Positions 53,189 through 62,514 of a DNA stretch of 64,000 nucleotides are shown here, piece after piece. Position 1 is the stretch's first letter. Every line of letters starts with the position of its first letter. The stretch covers positions 496,001 through 560,000 of the forward strand of contig NZ_CP117435.1 of NCBI RefSeq assembly GCF_030687495.1. Reading direction: 5' to 3'. Both the position numbers and the translations under genes were made by a program. The stretch is from Pseudomonas sp. FP453. GTDB lineage: Bacteria; Pseudomonadota; Gammaproteobacteria; Pseudomonadales; Pseudomonadaceae. Under the pieces are notes generated by a model. That model did not search any database, was not told the origin of the DNA, and saw nothing but the letters and a program-made list of their open reading frames with translations.

Positions 53189-54250
53189 TTGCGCGTCCTG
53201 GTAATCAAGACCTCATCCCTGGGCGACGTGATCCACGCCTTGCCGGCACTCACCGACGCTGCGCGGGCGATTCCCGGCATTCAGTTCGACTGGGTGGTGG
53301 AAGAAGGCTTCGCCGAGATTCCCACCTGGCACCCGGCGGTCGACAAGGTGATCCCGGTGGCGATTCGCCGCTGGCGCAAAAACATCTGGCAGACCATCAA
53401 GAGTGGCGAATGGCGGCGCTTCAAGCAGCGTGTCCAGGCGACCAAGTACGACCTGGTGATCGACGCCCAAGGCCTGCTGAAAAGCGCCTGGCTGACCCGC
53501 TACGTGCGTGCGCCCGTCGCCGGTTTCGACAAGAACTCGGCCCGCGAGCCGATGGCCGCACGCTTCTACTCCCGACGCCTGGCCGTGGCCCGTGGCCAAC
53601 ACGCGGTGGAGCGCCTGCGCCAACTGTTTGCCGTGGCCCTCGGTTATGACCTGCCCAAGGGCTTGGGTGACTACGGCCTGAGCGTCGAAAAGCTGCTCGG
53701 CCTGCCGCCGAAAAAACCCTTTGTCCTGCTGCTGCACGGCACCACCTGGGACACCAAGCACTGGCCTGAAGCCTACTGGCGCGAGCTGGCCGAACGCATG
53801 GGGCGCTTGGGGGTGGACGTGAAACTGCCATGGGGCAACGCCGCCGAAAAAGCCCGCGCCGACCGCCTGGCCCACGGCCTGGCGAACGCCGAAGTGCTGC
53901 CCAAGCTGAACCTGGCCGGCGTCGCCCGCGTGCTGGCTGGCGCCCGCGCCTGTGTGGCGGTGGACACCGGCCTCGGTCACCTGGCCGCCGCGCTGGACGT
54001 GCCGACCATTTCCCTGTTCGGCCCCACCAACCCGGGACTGACCGGCGCTTATGGCAAGGGTCAGATTCACCTGGGCAGCGACTTCCCCTGCGCGCCGTGC
54101 CTGCAAAAGCACTGTACCTATCAACCGACGGCCGACGACCTGCGTCGGTTCGACCTCAAGCGCGAGTCGCCCCTGTGCTTCACGCGCCTGAACCCTGAGC
54201 GTGTGGCCAGCCGACTGAGCACGTTGTTATTGGCTGAGGAGCTGCACTGA
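53189..54250 (+). CDS. waaC: ADP-heptose:LPS heptosyltransferase I
   Basis: A 353-residue family 9 glycosyltransferase. From TTG 53189 it reads (M)RVLVIKTSSLGDVIHALP, exactly where homologues begin, with GAGGT eight bases upstream. The upstream ATG at 53078 overlaps waaF deeply and gives unrelated residues. Other marks are LLLHGTTWDTKHWPE and CVAVDTGLGHLAAAL. It adds the first heptose to Kdo. The TGATG junction couples it to waaG. Confidence 0.95.
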   Translation: MRVLVIKTSSLGDVIHALPALTDAARAIPGIQFDWVVEEGFAEIPTWHPAVDKVIPVAIRRWRKNIWQTIKSGEWRRFKQRVQATKYDLVIDAQGLLKSAWLTRYVRAPVAGFDKNSAREPMAARFYSRRLAVARGQHAVERLRQLFAVALGYDLPKGLGDYGLSVEKLLGLPPKKPFVLLLHGTTWDTKHWPEAYWRELAERMGRLGVDVKLPWGNAAEKARADRLAHGLANAEVLPKLNLAGVARVLAGARACVAVDTGLGHLAAALDVPTISLFGPTNPGLTGAYGKGQIHLGSDFPCAPCLQKHCTYQPTADDLRRFDLKRESPLCFTRLNPERVASRLSTLLLAEELH

Positions 54251-55374
54251 TGCAACTGGCTTTCGTTTTGTACAAATACTTCCCCTTCGGTGGCTTGCAG
54301 CGCGACTTCATGCGCATCGCCCTGGAGTGCCAGCAGCGCGGCCACCAGATCCGCGTGTACACGCTGATCTGGGAGGGCGACATCCCGCCCGGCTTCGAAG
54401 TGCTGGTGGCGCCGGTCAAGGCGTTCTTCAACCATCGGCGCAACGAAAAGCTCAGCGCCTGGATGGCCGCCGACCTGGCCAAGCGCCCGGTGGATCGCCT
54501 GATCGGCTTCAACAAAATGCCCGGCCTGGACGTGTACTACGCCGCCGACGGCTGCTTTGAAGACAAGGCACAAAACCTGCGCCATTCGCTGTACCGCTAC
54601 TTTGGCCGCTACAAGCACTTCGCCGAGTACGAGCGCGCGGTGTTTGCCAAGGACGCGAAGACTGAAGTCCTGATGATTTCCGAAGTGCAGCAGCCGCTGT
54701 TCATCAAGCATTACGACACGCCGCTGGAACGCTTCCACCTGCTGCCGCCGGGCATCGCCCAGGACCGTCGCGCACCGCCGAATGCGGCTGAAATTCGCGA
54801 AGGTTTCCGCAAGGAGTTCAACCTCGCTGACGACGACCTGCTGCTGGTGCAAATCGGCTCCGGCTTCAAGACCAAGGGCGTCGACCGCAGCCTCAAGGCC
54901 GTGGCCGCGCTGCCGGCGGAGCTGAAAAAACGCACGCGCCTGTTTGTAATCGGCCAGGACGACCCCAAGGTATTCCAACTGCAAAGCGCCACGCTGGGCT
55001 TGGGGGACAACGTACAGTTCCTCAAGGGTCGCAGTGATATCCCGCGCTTCCTGCTGGGCGCCGACCTGTTGATCCACCCGGCGTACAACGAAAACACCGG
55101 CACCGTGTTGCTCGAAGCCCTGGTGGCCGGGTTGCCGGTGCTGGTCTCGGCAGTGTGTGGTTATGCCCACTACATCGCTGAGGCCGACTGCGGCAAAGTG
55201 CTGGATGAGCCGTTCGAACAAACGCAGCTCAACAGGTACCTGGCGCAAATGCTCAGCGACACTGCACAGCGCGCGGCCTGGGGCCGCAATGGGTTGGCCT
55301 TCGCCGAGACGGCCGACCTCTACAGCATGCCGCAGCACGCTGCGGATGTGATTCTGGCGGAGCCGAAACGATGA
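54250..55374 (+). CDS. waaG: LPS core glycosyltransferase I (WaaG)
   Basis: A 374-residue GT-B family 4 enzyme: the N-terminal FVLYKYFPFGGLQRDFMRIA and the donor-site region HPAYNENTGTVLLEALVAGL with the E(x7)E pattern. It adds the first outer-core hexose to heptose II. It overlaps waaC by one base and waaP by four. Confidence 0.95.
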   Translation: MQLAFVLYKYFPFGGLQRDFMRIALECQQRGHQIRVYTLIWEGDIPPGFEVLVAPVKAFFNHRRNEKLSAWMAADLAKRPVDRLIGFNKMPGLDVYYAADGCFEDKAQNLRHSLYRYFGRYKHFAEYERAVFAKDAKTEVLMISEVQQPLFIKHYDTPLERFHLLPPGIAQDRRAPPNAAEIREGFRKEFNLADDDLLLVQIGSGFKTKGVDRSLKAVAALPAELKKRTRLFVIGQDDPKVFQLQSATLGLGDNVQFLKGRSDIPRFLLGADLLIHPAYNENTGTVLLEALVAGLPVLVSAVCGYAHYIAEADCGKVLDEPFEQTQLNRYLAQMLSDTAQRAAWGRNGLAFAETADLYSMPQHAADVILAEPKR

Positions 55375-56177
55375 AGTTGATTCTTGCCGAACCGTTCAAG
55401 ACGTTATGGGCCGGGCGTGATGCCTTCGCTGAAGTCGAGAAACTGCAAGGCGAAGTATTCCGTGAGCTGGCGGCGCGGCGCACATTGCGCACCGTCGTCG
55501 AAGGCCGTCCGTATTTCGTGAAGATCCACCGTGGCATCGGCTGGGGCGAGATCTTCAAGAACCTGATCACCGCCAAGCTGCCGGTACTCGGCGCGGGCCT
55601 GGAGTGGGCGGCGATCCATCGCCTGCAAGCCCTCGGCGTGCCGACCATGACCGGTGTGGCGTTTGGCGAAAAGGGCAGCAACCCGGCGGACCAGCACTCG
55701 TTCATCATCACCGAAGAGCTGGCGCCCACCGTCAGCCTCGAAGACCTGACCGTCAACTGGGTCGCCGAACCGCCGGCGCCGGCATTGCGCCATGCACTCA
55801 CCGCCGAGCTGGCGCGCATGGTCGGCGATATGCACCGTGGCGGCGTGAACCATCGCGACTGCTACCTGTGCCACTTCCTGCTGGACACTGCGCAGCCCAT
55901 CGATGCGAAAAGCATCAAGCTGTCGGTAATCGACCTGCACCGCGCCCAATTGCGTAACCATCTGCCGCTGCGCTGGCGCGACAAGGACCTGTCCGCGCTG
56001 TACTACTCGGCGCTGGACATCGGCCTGACCCGGCGCGACAAGCTGCGGTTCCTCAAGGGCTACTTCCGCCAGCCGCTGCGCCAGATCCTCGCCGAGCAAT
56101 CGGCGTCCCTGAGCCTGATGCAGCGCAAGGCCGACAAGCTCTACGCACGCAAGCAACGATACGGGGATGCGATCTGA
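55371..56177 (+). CDS. waaP: LPS core heptose I kinase WaaP
   Basis: A 268-residue protein-kinase-like enzyme. The catalytic loop is HRDCYLCHF with Asp163, the metal-binding Asp lies in SVIDLHRAQ, and the ATP lysine is in YFVKIHRG. It phosphorylates heptose I of the inner core, which in P. aeruginosa is needed for outer membrane integrity. It is coupled on both sides (ATGA, TGATG). Confidence 0.95.
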   Translation: MKLILAEPFKTLWAGRDAFAEVEKLQGEVFRELAARRTLRTVVEGRPYFVKIHRGIGWGEIFKNLITAKLPVLGAGLEWAAIHRLQALGVPTMTGVAFGEKGSNPADQHSFIITEELAPTVSLEDLTVNWVAEPPAPALRHALTAELARMVGDMHRGGVNHRDCYLCHFLLDTAQPIDAKSIKLSVIDLHRAQLRNHLPLRWRDKDLSALYYSALDIGLTRRDKLRFLKGYFRQPLRQILAEQSASLSLMQRKADKLYARKQRYGDAI

Positions 56178-56911
56178 TGGCGGGTTGGAACCTGGAACCG
56201 GCCTACGCCAACCTGGCGGATGATTTTGGCAGCCTTGAGGCGGTGTTCGCGCTGCAAGGCGAGCAGTTGACCCACGACCCGCTGTCGGAAGTGATCCGCG
56301 TCGAGCGCGGCGGGGTCAATTACTACGTCAAGCGCTACACCGGCGCCGGCAAGGGCTTGCGCCGTTACCTGGGCAAGCCACGGGTCAAGTCCGAATGGCA
56401 GAACCTCAAGCGCTTCGCCAAGTGGGGCATTCCCACCGCCGACGTGGTTGCCTGGGGGCTGGAGCGCAAAGGCCTGGCGTATGACCGTGGCGCGATGATC
56501 ACCCGTGAGTTGCCACGCACCGAAGACCTGTCGGTGCTCGCCGACCGCGACGACGCGCGCCTGCACGATCCCAAATGGGTCGATGCGGTCAGCCGTCAGC
56601 TCGCCGAATACACGCGCACCATGCATGACCACAACTTCACCCATAACGACTTGAAGTGGCGCAACCTGCTGATCGACGATCAGCAGACCCTGTACCTGAT
56701 CGACTGCCCCAACGGCGCTTTCTGGCGCGGGTTCTGGCTCAAGTACCGCATCACCAAGGACCTGGCCTGTCTCGACAAGGTGGCCAAGTATCACTTGTCG
56801 GCCACCCAGCGCCTGCGTTTCTACATGCAATACCGTCAGCGCCGGCACCTGAGTGCGTCGGACAAACAGCGGATTCGCCACGTGGTGAAGTTTTTTGAGG
56901 GGCGCGAATGA
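56177..56911 (+). CDS. LPS kinase-like protein (InaA/KdkA type, WapP-like position)
   Basis: A 244-residue kinase-fold protein with VNYYVKRYTGAGKGLRRYLG, the catalytic loop THNDLKWRNLL (Asp158, Asn163) and the metal Asp in LYLIDCPNG (Asp176), so it looks catalytically competent. In P. aeruginosa the gene after waaP is a core sugar kinase (WapP); the position and size here agree. It probably phosphorylates a second heptose site. Confidence 0.85.
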   Translation: MAGWNLEPAYANLADDFGSLEAVFALQGEQLTHDPLSEVIRVERGGVNYYVKRYTGAGKGLRRYLGKPRVKSEWQNLKRFAKWGIPTADVVAWGLERKGLAYDRGAMITRELPRTEDLSVLADRDDARLHDPKWVDAVSRQLAEYTRTMHDHNFTHNDLKWRNLLIDDQQTLYLIDCPNGAFWRGFWLKYRITKDLACLDKVAKYHLSATQRLRFYMQYRQRRHLSASDKQRIRHVVKFFEGRE

Positions 56912-57660
56912 CTGACTTCCTGGCGGCCGAGGACCGTGCGCTGCTGGAGCGCCACGGCCTGGCCACGTTTGACGCGCTGTGGGCCAAGCAGCTGGACGCG
57001 GTGGACGAGCCGAACACCAGCCGTGGCGGCTGGAGCAGCGTGTTTCGCCTGGAGCTCGACGGCCACGGCTACTACCTCAAGCGCCAGAGCAACTACCTGA
57101 CGCGCAGCCTGCACCGGCCGTTTGGCGAACCGAGTTTCTCCCGCGAGTTCCGCAATATCAGCCGTTACCGCACGCTCGGCATCCCGGCGTTGCAGGCGGC
57201 GTTCTACGGCGAGCGCAAGGTGGCCGGTGAGCACCGCGCGATGCTGCTGACCCGCGCCCTCGACGGCTGGAATGACCTGGATTCACTGCTCGACGAGTGG
57301 CCACAACTGAGCGATGCCCAGCACGGCGCGATCCTGCTGGCGTGCGGGCAACTGGCGCGTCGGTTGCACAGCGTCGGCCAGGTGCACGGCTGTTTTTATC
57401 CCAAGCATATTTTCCTGCAGGCCACCGGTGACGGTTACGCCGCGCAGTTGATCGACCTCGAGAAAACCCGCCCGCTGCTGTTCGGCTGGCGTGATCGGGT
57501 CAAGGATTTGGAACCGTTGTTGCGTCGCGCACCACAATGGTCTGATGCGCAGGTGCGCCAACTGTTGGCGGCGTACCTCGATCAACCCGAGGACAGTGCG
57601 CTGGTCGCCACGTGGTACCAACGCCTGAGCGCCCGTCGTAGCCACAAGGAAAACCGTTGA
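56908..57660 (+). CDS. LPS kinase-like protein with altered catalytic loop (WapQ-like position)
   Basis: A 250-residue kinase-fold protein with HGYYLKRQSNYLTRSL as the ATP-lysine region and LIDLEKTRP as the metal-binding segment (Asp183). The catalytic loop reads VHGCFYPKHIF: at the place of the HxD Asp stands Cys162. It is therefore either a pseudokinase or uses another base. It occupies the wapQ position of P. aeruginosa. ATGA overlap before it and TGATG after it keep it in the operon. Confidence 0.8.
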   Translation: MTDFLAAEDRALLERHGLATFDALWAKQLDAVDEPNTSRGGWSSVFRLELDGHGYYLKRQSNYLTRSLHRPFGEPSFSREFRNISRYRTLGIPALQAAFYGERKVAGEHRAMLLTRALDGWNDLDSLLDEWPQLSDAQHGAILLACGQLARRLHSVGQVHGCFYPKHIFLQATGDGYAAQLIDLEKTRPLLFGWRDRVKDLEPLLRRAPQWSDAQVRQLLAAYLDQPEDSALVATWYQRLSARRSHKENR

Positions 57661-59099
57661 TGCGTTTGTCCGAGCTGAAAACTGCCGGCCGTACTCCCAC
57701 GTTGCCACTGACGATCGAGTTGGCCGATGCGGCGGGTCCTGGCCAATTGCAACTGCTCAGCCTGTTGCGCGTGTTGCCGGGTGAGCGTTATGTCGGCGCA
57801 GCGGTATGGCGCGGGCGCCCGGTGCTGGCCAAGTTGTTGGTGGGCAGCAAGGCGGCGCGGCATTTTCAGCGTGAACTGAGCGGCGTGCGCCTGCTGGCCG
57901 AACAGGGCCTGACCACGCCGCAACTGCTGGCCGATGGCTTGCAGGATGGTGAGGGCGGCTGGCTGCTGTTCGACTTTATTGACGGTGCGCAAAGCCTGGC
58001 GGATGCCTGGCACGCCGTCGAAGGTTTGCCGCCGCTGGCCGACGAACAAACCGCCGTGCTCGCCGAAGCGCTGGGCGCGATCGCGCAGATGCACGCCAAG
58101 GGCTTGTGGCAGGAAGACCTGCACCTGGACAACCTGCTGCGCCGGGACGGCAAGCTGTATTTGATCGACGGCGCGGGGATTCGCGTCGAGGAGGCGGGCA
58201 AGCCGCTGTCACGCAGCCGCGTGCTGGAGAACCTCGGGGTGTTTTTCGCCCAGTTGCCGAAAAACCTCGCACCGTTCACCGAGGAGTTGCTGGTGTACTA
58301 CCTGCTGAGCAACGGCGAACACGCCTTGCCGCTGGAGGCCCTGGAAAAACAGGTGCGCAAGGTCAGTGCGTGGCGATTGAAGGACTTCTTGAGCAAGGTT
58401 GGCCGCGAGTGCACGCTGTTCAGCGTGTTGCGCGGGCCGTTTGCCTTGCGTGCGATCCGCCGCGACGAAGAAGCGGCGATGCTGCCGGTACTGGCGCAGG
58501 CCGATGCCTTGCTCGACCAGGGGCATCTGTTCAAGACGGGCGGCGCGGCCACGGTGGCCAAGGTCGACGTGGCAGGCCGCCCGCTGGTGATCAAGCGCTA
58601 CAACATCAAGGGCTTCGCCCATTGGCTCAAGCGCTTCTGGCGCCCGAGCCGGGCCTGGCATTCCTGGCGCGAAGGCAATCGCCTGGCATTCCTCGGCATC
58701 GCCACCCCCAAGCCGCTGGCGGTGCTGGAAAAGCGTTTTTTCTGGCTGCGCAGCCGGGCCTACCTGATCACCGAGCACCTGGCAGGACCGGACATCATCG
58801 AGCGTTTTGCGCCTTACGTTGAACAGGGCGATGCGCCGGAAAACGAACTGCTGGCCCTCGACCACCTGTTCGCCGAACTGATCCGCGAGCGCATCAGCCA
58901 TGGCGACTTCAAGGGCCACAACCTGTTCTGGGACACGGACCGCTGGTCGCTGATCGACCTGGATGCCATGCGCCAACACAGCAGCGACGCCAGCTTCGCT
59001 CAGGCGTACGCCAAGGATCGTGCGCGGTTTATGCGTAATTGGGCGCAGGACTCGGCGTTGTACAAGCTGATTGATCAGCGGTTGCCCAAGCAGGTCTGA
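57660..59099 (+). CDS. tandem double LPS-kinase-like protein
   Basis: A 479-residue protein with two kinase-like lobes. The first has QEDLHLDNLL (Asp153, Asn158) and LYLIDGAGI (Asp170). The second has RPLVIKRYNIKGFAHWLKRF as ATP-lysine region, ISHGDFKGHN (Asp416, Asn421) and SLIDLDAM (Asp433). It lies where P. aeruginosa has an uncharacterised gene of similar length in the core locus. It probably phosphorylates core sugars, perhaps two sites. The ATG at 57660 overlaps the previous stop. Confidence 0.8.
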   Translation: MRLSELKTAGRTPTLPLTIELADAAGPGQLQLLSLLRVLPGERYVGAAVWRGRPVLAKLLVGSKAARHFQRELSGVRLLAEQGLTTPQLLADGLQDGEGGWLLFDFIDGAQSLADAWHAVEGLPPLADEQTAVLAEALGAIAQMHAKGLWQEDLHLDNLLRRDGKLYLIDGAGIRVEEAGKPLSRSRVLENLGVFFAQLPKNLAPFTEELLVYYLLSNGEHALPLEALEKQVRKVSAWRLKDFLSKVGRECTLFSVLRGPFALRAIRRDEEAAMLPVLAQADALLDQGHLFKTGGAATVAKVDVAGRPLVIKRYNIKGFAHWLKRFWRPSRAWHSWREGNRLAFLGIATPKPLAVLEKRFFWLRSRAYLITEHLAGPDIIERFAPYVEQGDAPENELLALDHLFAELIRERISHGDFKGHNLFWDTDRWSLIDLDAMRQHSSDASFAQAYAKDRARFMRNWAQDSALYKLIDQRLPKQV

Positions 59100-59126
59100 A
59101 CTCCACCAAACAGGATTGAGCATCCC

Positions 59127-60005
59127 ATGGCAGATGAAATAACAAGCTCCCCGCAGTTCCTGCTCTTTGAAAGCGAGAGTGAGGCAGAGTGCGCCGCAGA
59201 GGTCGCGGCGGCGAAACCTCCAAGGGGGGAGTTCAGCGATTTCATTGTTTATGTGGATGAAAGTGGCGATCACGGGATGCAGTCACTGGACGCCAACTAC
59301 CCGATGTTTGTTCTGGCGTTCTGTGTTTTCCATAAGCGGCATTACTGTGAAAAGGTCATCCCGGCTCTTCAGAAGTTCAAATTCAACCATATGGGGCATG
59401 ACTTGGTTGGCCTGCATGAGCTGGAGATTCGAAAGGAAAAAGGCGCGTTTTCGAACATGTTTGTCTCTCGCCAGCACAAGCATGCTTTCCTTGAAGAGCT
59501 GACAAGCATTATTGAGTCGAGCAACTTTGTGTTGATCAGTTGCGTGATTGATAAAGCGACTCTTCGCGAACAGCAAGGCCCGACTCATAACCCTTACCAT
59601 CTGGCGTTGGGTTTCTGTCTTGAAACCCTTTATGAGTTTCTCCAAGAGAAAAACCATCACGGCGCGCTGACGCATGTGATTTTCGAGCGTCGAGGTCGTA
59701 AAGAGGATAACGAACTTGAACTGGAGTTTCGTCGGATGTGTGACGGAGCCAATCGTCTAGGTATTCGCTTGCCGTTTGACATTGTATTCGCGACCAAACA
59801 GGTCAACTCGACGGGCTTGCAGCTTGCGGATCTTGTTGCGCGGTCCGTCGGCATGAGCGTTCTGCGGCCGGGTCAGGAAAATCGAGCGTTTGACGTACTC
59901 ACGCGCAAGTTCTATTGCAGTGGAGGGCGGAGCAAGGTCGGAGAGGGTTTTGAAAATTGGGGGCTGAAGATTTTCCCCGCGTCAGAAAGCGAAAAGCCCC
60001 GGTGA
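59127..60005 (+). CDS. DUF3800 protein (probable RNase H-like fold)
   Basis: A 292-residue soluble protein. The DUF3800 hallmarks are an Asp-containing first strand IVYVDESGDHG, THVIFERRGRKEDNELELEF in the middle, and the C-terminal TGLQLADLVARSVG. The family is thought to be nuclease-like and often turns up near mobile or defence genes; no activity is established. Base composition is visibly more AT-rich, with different codon choice, than the flanking LPS genes, and the usual next gene of the core locus is displaced. That indicates insertion by transfer. Confidence 0.8.
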   Translation: MADEITSSPQFLLFESESEAECAAEVAAAKPPRGEFSDFIVYVDESGDHGMQSLDANYPMFVLAFCVFHKRHYCEKVIPALQKFKFNHMGHDLVGLHELEIRKEKGAFSNMFVSRQHKHAFLEELTSIIESSNFVLISCVIDKATLREQQGPTHNPYHLALGFCLETLYEFLQEKNHHGALTHVIFERRGRKEDNELELEFRRMCDGANRLGIRLPFDIVFATKQVNSTGLQLADLVARSVGMSVLRPGQENRAFDVLTRKFYCSGGRSKVGEGFENWGLKIFPASESEKPR

Positions 60006-60017
60006 AACTCACCGAGG
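59997..60017 (-). terminator. hairpin overlapping the DUF3800 stop, oriented for the TonB receptor gene
   Basis: The stem CCCCGGTGA/TCACCGAGG (one mismatch, loop AAC) includes the DUF3800 stop codon. On the minus strand it is followed by CTTTTCGCTTT, so it better suits the convergent receptor gene, 140 bases away. Confidence 0.55.
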
Positions 60018-60158
60018 CTATAGCGCCGACCGGGATCCCCCAGTCCATTTGCGCCAGATTCTAAGCTTGCGATTTTGGGGTGTCAACGCGTGGAGTCCGC
60101 GTTGTCGGTCAAGGGTATGAAAGGGCGCAAGCCTTTTCCGATCTGATGGAAGGTGACC

Positions 60159-62246
60159 TTAGAACGTGTATTCGGCGCCGGCACCGGCGTACCACGAGCG
60201 GCCGGGGGCGGCTTCGTAGTAGCGGTTGTTGCTGTCGCCGACGATCACCGAGCCGACGTACTGGCGGTCCAGCAGGTTGTCCAGGCGCAGGGTCTGGTGG
60301 AAGGTCCAGTGTTCGACCTTCTGTTCAAAGCGTGCGCGCCAGTTGAAGACGCTGTAGGCCGGCGCGGCGCGCTGGCTGTTGGTGTCTTCGACGTAGACCT
60401 TGCTGCGGTACATGCCTTCGATCGCGGTGCTGACCCAGTCGCGGGGCTTCCAGTTGAGTTCGGCGAACAGGGTGGTTTGTGGGACGCCGGGGAGGTAGTT
60501 GCCCTTTTCGATAGCCTTTCCGCTGTTGCTGAAGTCACTGTCGTAGGTGGCTTGCAGGCGGGTGTAGGCGAGGTTGGTGCTCCAGTGTTCGCTGAGTTGG
60601 CTTTCGATGCCGAGTTCGAAGCCGCGGCGCAGGGTGCGGCCGGCGTTTTGGTAGCTGGTGCGACCCTGGAGCGATTGGCTGACCACCAGCTCATCTTCTG
60701 TGGTGATCTGGAATACCGCCGCGTTGATCCGTGTGTTGTTCAGCTGCGCCTTCAGGCCCATTTCATATTGAGTGCTTTCAGACGGTTTAAGGCCGAAGTT
60801 GAAGCCTTCGACATTCCCCGGCGCGTAGGCCAATTCAGCCTGGGTAGGCGTTTCAAAGCCTTTGCCTGCGCTGACGTAGCCGTGCAACTGCGGCGTGAAA
60901 GCGTACATCACGCTCATCGACGGGGTGTTTTTCTGATAGGTCTTGTTGCCGCTGGCGTCACCGTTACTCAGGTACTGATCGTCAACGTCCAGCTCCATGG
61001 TGCTATGGCGCACGCCGGCTTGCAGGGTCCAGTTGCCCAAGGCCCAGTTGGCTTGAATATAGGGATCAAGGCTACGCGCGGTGTCGATTTCATCACGACG
61101 TAGCTGGCCTTTTACACCGAGGGTCGTGCCGCTGTAGTTCTGATAGCCATGCCGGCTGTCTTCGCTTTGATCGAAGTCCAGGCCGGTGATGATCATCAGC
61201 TCGCCCGGTGCACTCTCGATGGGCTGCATCCAGCGCACGCTGCCGCCGTAGAACTTGCGGTCGAATTGCACGACGCCACCGCCGCGCTCGTTGGCTGGTG
61301 TGCCTTTGGGGATCGACAGGTACTGAATCACACTCCGCCGCCCCGTATACGCATTCACCTGCAAGGTCGCATCGCCGATGTACCGCTCGTAATTCATCCC
61401 CAATTGCTGATGATCAATGCTTTTACGCGTGTTGTACGTCAGCGCCCCGGCCGCCACCGAACGCGGATCTGCCTTGTACGCCTCCCACGTCTGCCCCAAC
61501 GGATCCTGCGTCCCGTTCTGCTCCAGGCTGCTGTAGATCAGCGCCAGCTTGCTGTCGTCATCCGGCTGGAAGTTGAGCTTGGCAAACGTCTGGTCGCGCC
61601 GTGCGCTGCTGTGGTCGCGGTAGCCGTCGGTGTCCATGCGCGAGGCGTCGAGCACGAAACCCGCGCCGTCGGCGGCGCCTTCGGCGGTCAGGTGGTTCTT
61701 GCTCATGCCGTCGCTGCCCACCAGGGTCTCGGCGCCGATGCGCGGCGGGCCTTCGCCGTCGCGGGAGAACATCTGGATCACGCCGCCGGCATTGCTGCCG
61801 TACAGGGTGGCCGCCGGGCCGCGCAGCACTTCGATGCGCTCGGCGGTGTCGAGGTTGAACGTGGCCGCCTGGCCCTGGCCGTCCGGGGTGCTGGCGGGGA
61901 TGCCGTCGGCGATCAGCTTGAGGCCGCGCACGCCAAACGCCGAGCGGGCGCCGAAGCCACGGGACGAGATTTGCAGGTCCTGGGCATAGTTCTGGCGGTT
62001 CTGCACCACCAGGCCGGGGACGCGGGACAGCACTTCGGAAGCATTGATACCGAGCTGGCCATCGCTGATCTGCTCGCGGCTGATGGCGTCCACCGAGTAC
62101 GGCAGGTCAAACGTCGGGCTGGCGCTACGCGAGCCGGTGACGACGCTGGGATCGAGCACCAGCGGCGAATCGTCGCCCATTGCCGCGCTGCAAAAACCGA
62201 GCATGCCGGCCATAAAGGTGAAGTGAACGGGACCCACAATTTTCAT
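60159..62246 (-). CDS. TonB-dependent outer membrane receptor, YncD/PqqU-like
   Basis: About 695 residues with a signal peptide (MKIVGPVHFTFMAGMLGFCS, cleavage near AMG). The plug domain carries VPGLVVQNRQNYAQDLQIS, SRGFGARSAFGVRGLKL and EVLRGPAATLYGSNAGGVIQ. The beta-barrel ends in the aromatic AGAGAEYTF. The plug sequence resembles the YncD/PqqU class, which in enterobacteria imports PQQ, but siderophore-type ligands cannot be excluded. The start at 62246 is preferred over an in-frame upstream start. No regulator or ABC genes adjoin it. Confidence 0.85.
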   Translation of the reverse strand: MKIVGPVHFTFMAGMLGFCSAAMGDDSPLVLDPSVVTGSRSASPTFDLPYSVDAISREQISDGQLGINASEVLSRVPGLVVQNRQNYAQDLQISSRGFGARSAFGVRGLKLIADGIPASTPDGQGQAATFNLDTAERIEVLRGPAATLYGSNAGGVIQMFSRDGEGPPRIGAETLVGSDGMSKNHLTAEGAADGAGFVLDASRMDTDGYRDHSSARRDQTFAKLNFQPDDDSKLALIYSSLEQNGTQDPLGQTWEAYKADPRSVAAGALTYNTRKSIDHQQLGMNYERYIGDATLQVNAYTGRRSVIQYLSIPKGTPANERGGGVVQFDRKFYGGSVRWMQPIESAPGELMIITGLDFDQSEDSRHGYQNYSGTTLGVKGQLRRDEIDTARSLDPYIQANWALGNWTLQAGVRHSTMELDVDDQYLSNGDASGNKTYQKNTPSMSVMYAFTPQLHGYVSAGKGFETPTQAELAYAPGNVEGFNFGLKPSESTQYEMGLKAQLNNTRINAAVFQITTEDELVVSQSLQGRTSYQNAGRTLRRGFELGIESQLSEHWSTNLAYTRLQATYDSDFSNSGKAIEKGNYLPGVPQTTLFAELNWKPRDWVSTAIEGMYRSKVYVEDTNSQRAAPAYSVFNWRARFEQKVEHWTFHQTLRLDNLLDRQYVGSVIVGDSNNRYYEAAPGRSWYAGAGAEYTF

Positions 62247-62417
62247 CAGATAACCAGGTAAGGTGCGGCAAACGCGGGATTCTAGCGATTCTGTCACTGT
62301 TTAACGAATCCTCCGGCTGCGACTTTAGAACCGCCCGACCTGACTTTAGACCCATTCCCGCTGCTTGCACCCATCACCTTGCCGCTTGCCGCTAACAGCT
62401 CCCCACTGCTTTTAAGC

Positions 62418-62423
62418 TATAAT
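62418..62423 (+). promoter_or_regulatory. candidate -10 element before the carbamoyltransferase gene
   Basis: A perfect TATAAT about 90 bases before GTG 62515. No good -35 lies at 16-18 bases upstream. If used, the gene has its own promoter after being separated from the LPS operon. Confidence 0.35.
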
Positions 62424-62514
62424 CCCGCCCTTTAGCTGTTTCTCGCCCAGGCGGGAAGCACACTTTTTCGCGGCGTAACCCGCCTGCATGCAGACTAAAA
62501 GAGGCTAGACCCCT

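Noticed and set aside
60018..60100. Possible tRNA fragment or attachment site downstream of the DUF3800 gene
   Set aside because: No cloverleaf or T-loop consensus (GTTCRA) could be formed, and no matching direct repeat was found on the other side of the insertion.
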